From Zhengitettix transpicula (lineage: Eukaryota; Arthropoda; Insecta; Orthoptera; Tetrigidae): a DNA stretch of 64,000 nt. Positions 58,143 through 64,000 of this stretch are shown in pieces. Position numbers and translations under genes: made by a program. The notes under the pieces were generated by a model that was not told where the DNA came from, did no database searches, and saw only the letters and a program-made list of their open reading frames with translations. The stretch lies in the NCBI GenBank assembly GCA_037074705.1, contig CM073591.1, positions 96,338,532 to 96,402,531 of the forward strand, written 5' to 3'. How positions within the stretch are numbered: the first letter of the stretch is position 1; the number at the start of each line of letters is the position of its first letter.

Positions 58143-60643
58143 TTATTGTAAGAGTTAATTGTTTGGAATTTTCAGTTAGCTGTTTCACTATTTGCTTACG
58201 TCACCAAATGCGTAACACTGCCTCAAACAGCCGATAGTTAAAGTTACTGAGGAATTATAATAAAAATTAGAACATTAATTTATTACAATAAAACAAATAG
58301 CTATATTTAAGACTCAATGATTCTAGTTTGGCGCCACCATAAATTCTAAATGTTACTACAGGTTACTCCGGCATTTATTTCTAAAAAATTCTACGGGGTC
58401 TGGTGGATTCAAATAGACTGTTAAAAGCCTTTTTGCACGTACGATAATAAATGTCTAAAAAAAGTTATTTTAATGAATTATTTAAAATACTTGTACCGAT
58501 CACACTTTTTTGGATCAAATGTCTGCGTCACACCCATATTGTCCCACAGGAGGCGTCAGTTTATACACTAATTAATTATCAATTTGTTAGTTATTTAAAA
58601 TGGTTTATGAAACTCATCACGGATCTATCTGTATACTAAAATTTTAGGTTCCTTTACAATTATTTTTAATTTAAATTATTATCGTATAAAATTGTTTATT
58701 TCCAGATCTATACATTGATCATATTATGGCCAGTAATATTGTGACCCGAATTTATTAGGATTCAGTATGATGTCGTTAATGAATTTTCCAAACTAACGCC
58801 GATAGTCGTGAAATTAAGGGGCTTATTTTAATTAATATCATTTTGTGTCACATAATTTTATATTATGAATCAGGAGTCCTCTCTAGTCGTTTCGTTTATA
58901 AGATAAGAATCTTGTTAGCAGACTACGCTCAGGCGGATGGTTCTTGTTCCTTATAGGAGAATTCTCCAAGCTTTTCTTTTGCCGCGGTCACAATTGGCTA
59001 ATCTCAGCTAAAGAGTTTTCTGAGTTTTTTACAATTATCAGATTTTTTATATAAAATACTGAAGATGTATGGTTACAATGTTCAGGAATACACCTGTACA
59101 TTTACAGTACTAAATTACGAAATGAAGTGTCCTGAATGTAAATTTTTATTTGAAACCGCACTAGGAATACCATAATTTATAATGCAAGTAAGTTTTTTAA
59201 AGCTTAATTTTTGGAAGGAAAAACATAAAGCCCATATTCCAAGTAGTGGTTCAATTTTCTTTTACGAGAACAATGTTTTTTAACAGATTATAACAGAAAA
59301 ATTTCGAATCTGGAATCCAGGATTTATTAGTCAATTCTCATAACCAGGCAACAGTATTAAATAATTTAATAATGCTGCCTACACTCGATGTTTTTTGCAG
59401 TACTAAGCCGATTTGAGATCTCCATCATGAAGTTTTCGTATCGCTGAAATGTTATGGATTTAATGTTTGTCACCAACTACGTCGCGGATACAAATGTTGG
59501 ATAATATATACCGCCATATTTCAATTGTATTACAAAAATTAATTTAGTATTTCTACATCATTTTATTCATCGCTACTATGTTTCCCATTACATTAAATCT
59601 TGATTTAACTCAGGAAATAGTTTTCTGTTACGGCCTCAAACATGTAGTATTACTTTATGTATGCCAATTATATCAAAATTTTTAGTAATCGTTTGCAGCT
59701 GTATGCACGGCCGTGAGAACAATACTTTCATAAGATGAAGGAAATTATTGGATATGAAAGTACAAATTATTTCAGCCATAGTTAATAGAATCAGGCTTTT
59801 AAACTCGATTACACAGCTAAGAAAATAAAGGTTGACATTTCGGAAAATGTGGAAGCCATATATTTTTAAGAACACTCTTCTTTATTTTAATGAAATATAT
59901 ATTATTAATTAAATTAAATTTTATGAAATAAATAATAAAAAATGATTATACTTTTATAAAACAAATCGTATCTCAAGGTCGTATTGTGGGTCTCTCAGTG
60001 ATAACAATTTTTTTTTGATTTCCACTGTACAAAGAGGAAAAAGATATCACGACTGACGTTTAATTGGCCACTATTTCATAACTACGTCAAAACACCTGGC
60101 CAGCTGGGATCTGAATGAGAGCTCCCGTCACCGGCGACGCGCAGAAATAGCAAGGAACAACCACAATATTTAAGTTGATCAGAGCCAAGTGTCACCGTCT
60201 GAAAGTTAGGCTTTCTAACAAAGAAATTTCTCAGGCACACAGCTAAAAGCAGAACATACAGTTGAGATTTTTAATCTAGAGTTTATTACGTGCTTTGCGC
60301 AGCAAATTGAAATCCATTAAACTATATTTACGAAATGTTTCTCCGTTTTCTACTAAACGACGATTGCAACTCAACTCTGAATAAAAACTATGCAACAATG
60401 CATGTATAGTAATAATCATACTGCATCCAATAAATATACGTAAATTACTTCTTCAGTCAAATAATGTTTCTCGTTGTTCTCCATAAGACAATTAATCGTA
60501 ACTATCCACAAGCTGATGACGAGGTAAGCCAAAGATAACAATGCCTTGCTTCTTAAAATATGTCTTTCAAGTGGATATTTATGGCGCAAACTCAATACAC
60601 ATAAAATTTAGCACTATCTCCATTTAATATAATTACAATATAT
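58143..60643. other. AT-rich DNA between two same-strand LTR-like units
   Basis: About 2.5 kb between L7 and L8. It contains no gag, protease, RT or integrase motifs and only chance-length frames, so the two units are not the LTRs of one coding retrotransposon. Confidence 0.55.
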
Positions 60644-61608
60644 TGTAATATACAAATGGAATACGTTAATTAAAAAAAGATTAATAAAATTTACAAACAA
60701 TATTTTTATTGTGGCAATAACTCAAACCATTACAAATTTAAAATATTGAATTTCTCAGTGTCTTCACTGGGTTTGATAATGGACAAATCAGAAATATTTA
60801 TAATCTTATCAACAACAAATCACAATTAAATGAAAAGAAATTTACTCGTCAATTAAACTAGAACGAAATTTAAAATGAGAACGAAATTGAAAGTAAAAAT
60901 ATTGACTCTGATTACAATTTTTAATCAAAAATAGAACTAAATCTGACGGCTACCTTTCAATTACGTTTACATAATTAATTGTTTTGTAAATTGTTACTCA
61001 CGTCTGCCCAGCATTCCAGCATACCTTTAATTTTCAAAAACACTATAACGGGGTTTTACACTGCTTCTAAACTCACAGATTCTACACCAAAATTTTTAAG
61101 CCAAAATTTTATATCATGTCGGGAACTCGGATGATCCTCCTTTTGTCATCTATCGGTTGACCGCTCGCCCTAGGTGACTTCCTCTTGCCTTAGGTGAACT
61201 CCGTGGTTTGCAGATTTGCCAGTCTTTACTGCATTGAACTCAAAACGAAAATTTTACTGTTTCTGGCCGGCTATGGACACAAAAACTGCTTTTACTTAGC
61301 AGGTTTCGACGTTATGCTATGGTGAATGTTTTACTTCGTCCTGAGAAAATGTTCAGGCACCACCCATCTCTGTTGAATGCTAATTCTCAAAATCTTCCTG
61401 CGAACTGTATCTCACCATACCTTCCTGCAAACTGAACTCTCGTCTCGCAATTTGAGCGCGCATACACCATTTTGACGGACCTTCCGACAAAGGAACAGAG
61501 CCGGATTTTCTATTGTTGTTCCAAAAGCTCTTGCCGCTATAATGGGTTTCTCAAACAATTTAGATTTTTATGTTGAAACAATTAATGTCCTAATTAATTG
61601 GCATTACA
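60644..61608 (-). mobile_element. Solo LTR-like unit L8
   Basis: TGTAAT...ATTACA, 965 bp, minus strand, with ATAT on both sides (60,640-60,643 and 61,609-61,612). Shares CACGTCTGCCCAGCATTCCAG, GGGTTTTACACTGCTTCTAA and the ACTTAGCAGGTTTCGACGTT block with L9. Confidence 0.88.
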
Positions 61609-62404
61609 ATATGTAATTTCATTTTTTAAGAATGTTAACAAAGAATGAGACATGCATCCGAGTGATGCCAAGATGATATTAAATTAATCCGCTTGCCATC
61701 GAAATCTTCATCGAGGAAGGTGAACAAGATGGGAAGCGACCAGACTAACGTAACGGTCTCGGAGAAGATTTCACTGGCGTGAAGTCAACCTATCGTATAC
61801 ACCAGTTTAAGGAGTTGGAATAAATCAATTGAAAATATCATGGCCCTCGATCCGGTGATAGGAATTCGAGAAAGGGACACTTTTACAATTTTCAGTCACA
61901 AGAGATGGAGTTCCTAACGACCAGACAAGGGAGAATCTCTCACGGACTTACAACAGAAAACAGAGAAATTTGGGTAGTTGAAGGAGAGACATAACTGATG
62001 CTTTGGAATCATCACGACACAGGCAGATGATCTCACCACGACTTACCGGCAACTGACATTCGGTAAAATGGCACGTTTCTCAGTCTTTAATGCGTCTGAA
62101 ACAGGTGAATTTCTTGGTTCATGGTTAATCTGAGATTAAATAATCAGATTTCCCAGATTATAATGATAAATTTGAGAATAATAAATTCGAGGTCTATTAT
62201 TTTATCAAATATAATTATATGAGATTATAAAACCGAATGATACAATCCCAGGATTGACGTTGTGTCTGGATCTTAATTTTAACACTTAAGTTGAATTAAA
62301 ATTTGGACTTCCCTTAAATGTTATATGAAGAGATGTTTTCGTCTGATAATAAAAATTTGTTAATATTAATACATTTTCCAAACAGATTATGTTTTTATAA
62401 ATAT
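61609..62404. other. Spacer between inverted LTR-like units
   Basis: About 800 bp. 61,680-62,080 is moderately GC-rich with no recognised motif; the rest is AT-rich. Confidence 0.5.
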
Positions 62405-63379
62405 TGTAATGCCAATTAATTAGGACATTAATTGTTTCAACAAAAAAATATAAAGTGTTTGAGAAATCCTTTGTAGCGGCAGGAGCCTTTGGAACAACAA
62501 TAGAAAAGTCGGCTGTGTTCCTTTGTCGGAAGGTCCGTCAAAATGGTGTATGCGCGCTAAATTGCGAGACGAGGGTTTCAGTTGGCAGGAAGGTATGGTG
62601 AGATACAGTTCACAGGGAGATATGGTGAGATACAGTTCACGGAAAGACCTCGTCGAGGTATACAGTTTTTGGAAGGAGAATTCAACAGGGTTGGAAATTA
62701 GCAGGATAAAGTAAAACATTCATAAAAGCATAACGTCGAAACCTGCTAAGAAAAGCAGTTTTTGTGTCCATAGTCGGCCAGAAATAGCAAAAGTTTCGGC
62801 TTAAGTCCGGAACAATAAAGACTGCCCAATAGACAAATCGCAGAACTCACTTAAGGTGAGCGGCCAAAAGATAGATGACGAAAGAAGGATCATCCGAGTT
62901 CCTGACATCATATAAAATTTTGGCTGAAAAATTTGGTGTAGAATCTGAGTTTAGAAGCAGTGTAAAACCCCGCAATAGTGCTTTCGAAAATTAAAGATAA
63001 GCTGGAATGCTGGGCAGACGTGAGTGACAATTTACAAAACAATTAATTATGTAAACGTAATTGAAAGATAGCCGTCGGATTTCGTTCTCTTTTTGATTAA
63101 AATTGTTAATCAGAGTCAATCTTTTTACATTTCATTTCGTTCACAACTAAATTTCGTTCTAGTTTAATTGACGAGAAAATTTCTTTCCTTTTAATTGTTA
63201 TTTGTTGTTGATAAGATCATAAATATTATTGATTTGTCCATTATCAAACCCAGTGAAGACCCTGAGAAATTCAATATTATAAATTTTGTAATTGTTTGAA
63301 TTATTCCCACAATAAAGATATTGTTTGTAAATTTTATTAATCTTTTCATTTAAAAAGCCCATCTATAGTGTTTATTACA
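62405..63379 (+). mobile_element. Solo LTR-like unit L9
   Basis: TGTAATGCCA...TTATTACA, 975 bp, plus strand, flanked by ATAT (62,401-62,404 and 63,380-63,383). By eye nearly 90 percent identical to the inverse complement of L8. Contains ATGGTGAGATACAGTTCAC twice in tandem near 62,600-62,640. The block CAAACCCAGTGAAGACCCTG lies about 130 bp from the right end. Confidence 0.88.
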
Positions 63380-63960
63380 ATATATAGTACGGTATTATAA
63401 AAAAATTAAGAATACAATGAAGCAAAATCACGACACAATATTAGTAGTAGTTAAGAAGAAAGTTGCGATTCCTTTATAAGTCTCCTTTAGTGGAATAATG
63501 TAGTGAATGTATTCACTTACTGTTGATAATTTATAATCAGCACACTTTCAATTTGTTTTTGCTGGCTTAGGAGCTTCATTTCCAGAAGACTCAGCTTCAT
63601 TTTGTTTCGCGGACGGTGCGGTGCTAATGTAGTCGTTGCTTACACTTAAAAAAAGGTACTTCTCTTCAGGGGAACTCTACAACGCATTAGTACACGGCTT
63701 TGCTGTTAGAGGGCTATTAAGTCAGAGCATATCGGTCCCGTGGCATTGGCTATTACAAGACACATTTCAACCATTTAGCATCAGTGCCACAAAGGGGATG
63801 TACGTAAGCATATATACATGGATCTGGTAATCTGAAACATCCTAATTGTTGTTAGAAACTAGAAGATTCAGTATATACAGTTTCAGTCACCATGAAGGTC
63901 TCAACCGAAAGAAAAGCTGATACAAAATCTTTGAAGTCTTAAATGAGGTACTGAACTTTA
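63380..63960. other. Intergenic DNA
   Basis: No gene or element recognised. The 64-codon frame at 63,636-63,830 has no motif. Confidence 0.5.
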
Positions 63961-64000
63961 ATTTTTTTTAGGGAAACAGGCTACTTGAGGGTAGTCCAAA
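63961..64000 (-). mobile_element. Poly(A) retroposon family copy 10, cut by window end
   Basis: A T run followed by AGGGAAACAGGCTACTTGAG and GGTAGTCC matches the tail end of subfamily A in minus orientation. The rest lies beyond the window. Confidence 0.75.

Noticed and set aside
57145..61608. L7 and L8 as the two LTRs of one retrotransposon
   Set aside because: Same orientation and family, but the 2.5 kb between them has no gag or pol motifs and each has its own AT-rich flanks.
1..64000. CRISPR array, bacterial operon or phage features
   Set aside because: No regularly spaced short repeats with unique spacers and no prokaryotic gene organisation; the elements are eukaryotic.

Overview
The window looks like intergenic DNA from an insect or other arthropod with a large, AT-rich, transposon-loaded genome. 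The evidence is the mix of element types: mariner transposases, truncated non-LTR retrotransposons, a Penelope-like element with a GIY-YIG domain, a poly(A) retroposon family and many solo LTR-like units. I could not identify any host protein-coding gene, rRNA or intact tRNA. Almost every long reading frame belongs to a mobile element, and all are broken or truncated. Boundaries marked approximate were placed by eye.

Layout. 1-2,582 holds a ~280 bp tandem repeat in two blocks, each closing with the same ACATACAAAT-type microsatellite; a dispersed unit lies at 4,615-4,858. 2,583-17,342 is mostly AT-rich DNA with one LTR-like unit (7,411-8,185), an RNase H fragment of a LINE (13,204-13,735) and a degenerate hammerhead-like/terminal-inverted-repeat element (14,249-14,376). 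17,343-19,410 is a dense cluster: a near-perfect palindrome, three copies of a GC-rich poly(A) retroposon, and a compact ~170 bp element with a hammerhead-like core. 21,416-24,961 carries three LTR-like units, the last inside another ~170 bp element. 26,826-28,369 is a LINE nested in a poly(A) retroposon with a 13 bp target duplication. 33,377-34,112 is a foldback element carrying a retroposon. 35,090-35,665 is a second LINE fragment, 36,450-37,746 a mariner with intact ends, 38,534-40,960 a CR1/jockey-like LINE, 42,414-44,675 a truncated LTR-like unit followed by a second mariner, and 46,440-47,205 a Penelope-like remnant. 50,150-50,685 is a nested foldback with hammerhead-like arms, 53,312-53,853 a full retroposon copy with a 12 bp duplication, 55,249-55,432 a strong hairpin, and 57,145-63,379 three LTR-like units, two of them an inverted pair.

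How the parts relate. The poly(A) retroposon family (ten copies or parts, two subfamilies) has no coding capacity and must be mobilised in trans by a LINE. The short hammerhead-like elements resemble the ribozyme-bearing repeats described for Penelope-like elements and retrozymes, and a Penelope-like GIY-YIG remnant in the same window is a plausible relative of their driver. The LTR-like units (TGTAAT...ATTACA, 4 bp duplications rich in ATAT/ATAA) have no internal region here and are best read as solo LTRs or a non-autonomous LTR family. Several nestings give relative ages.
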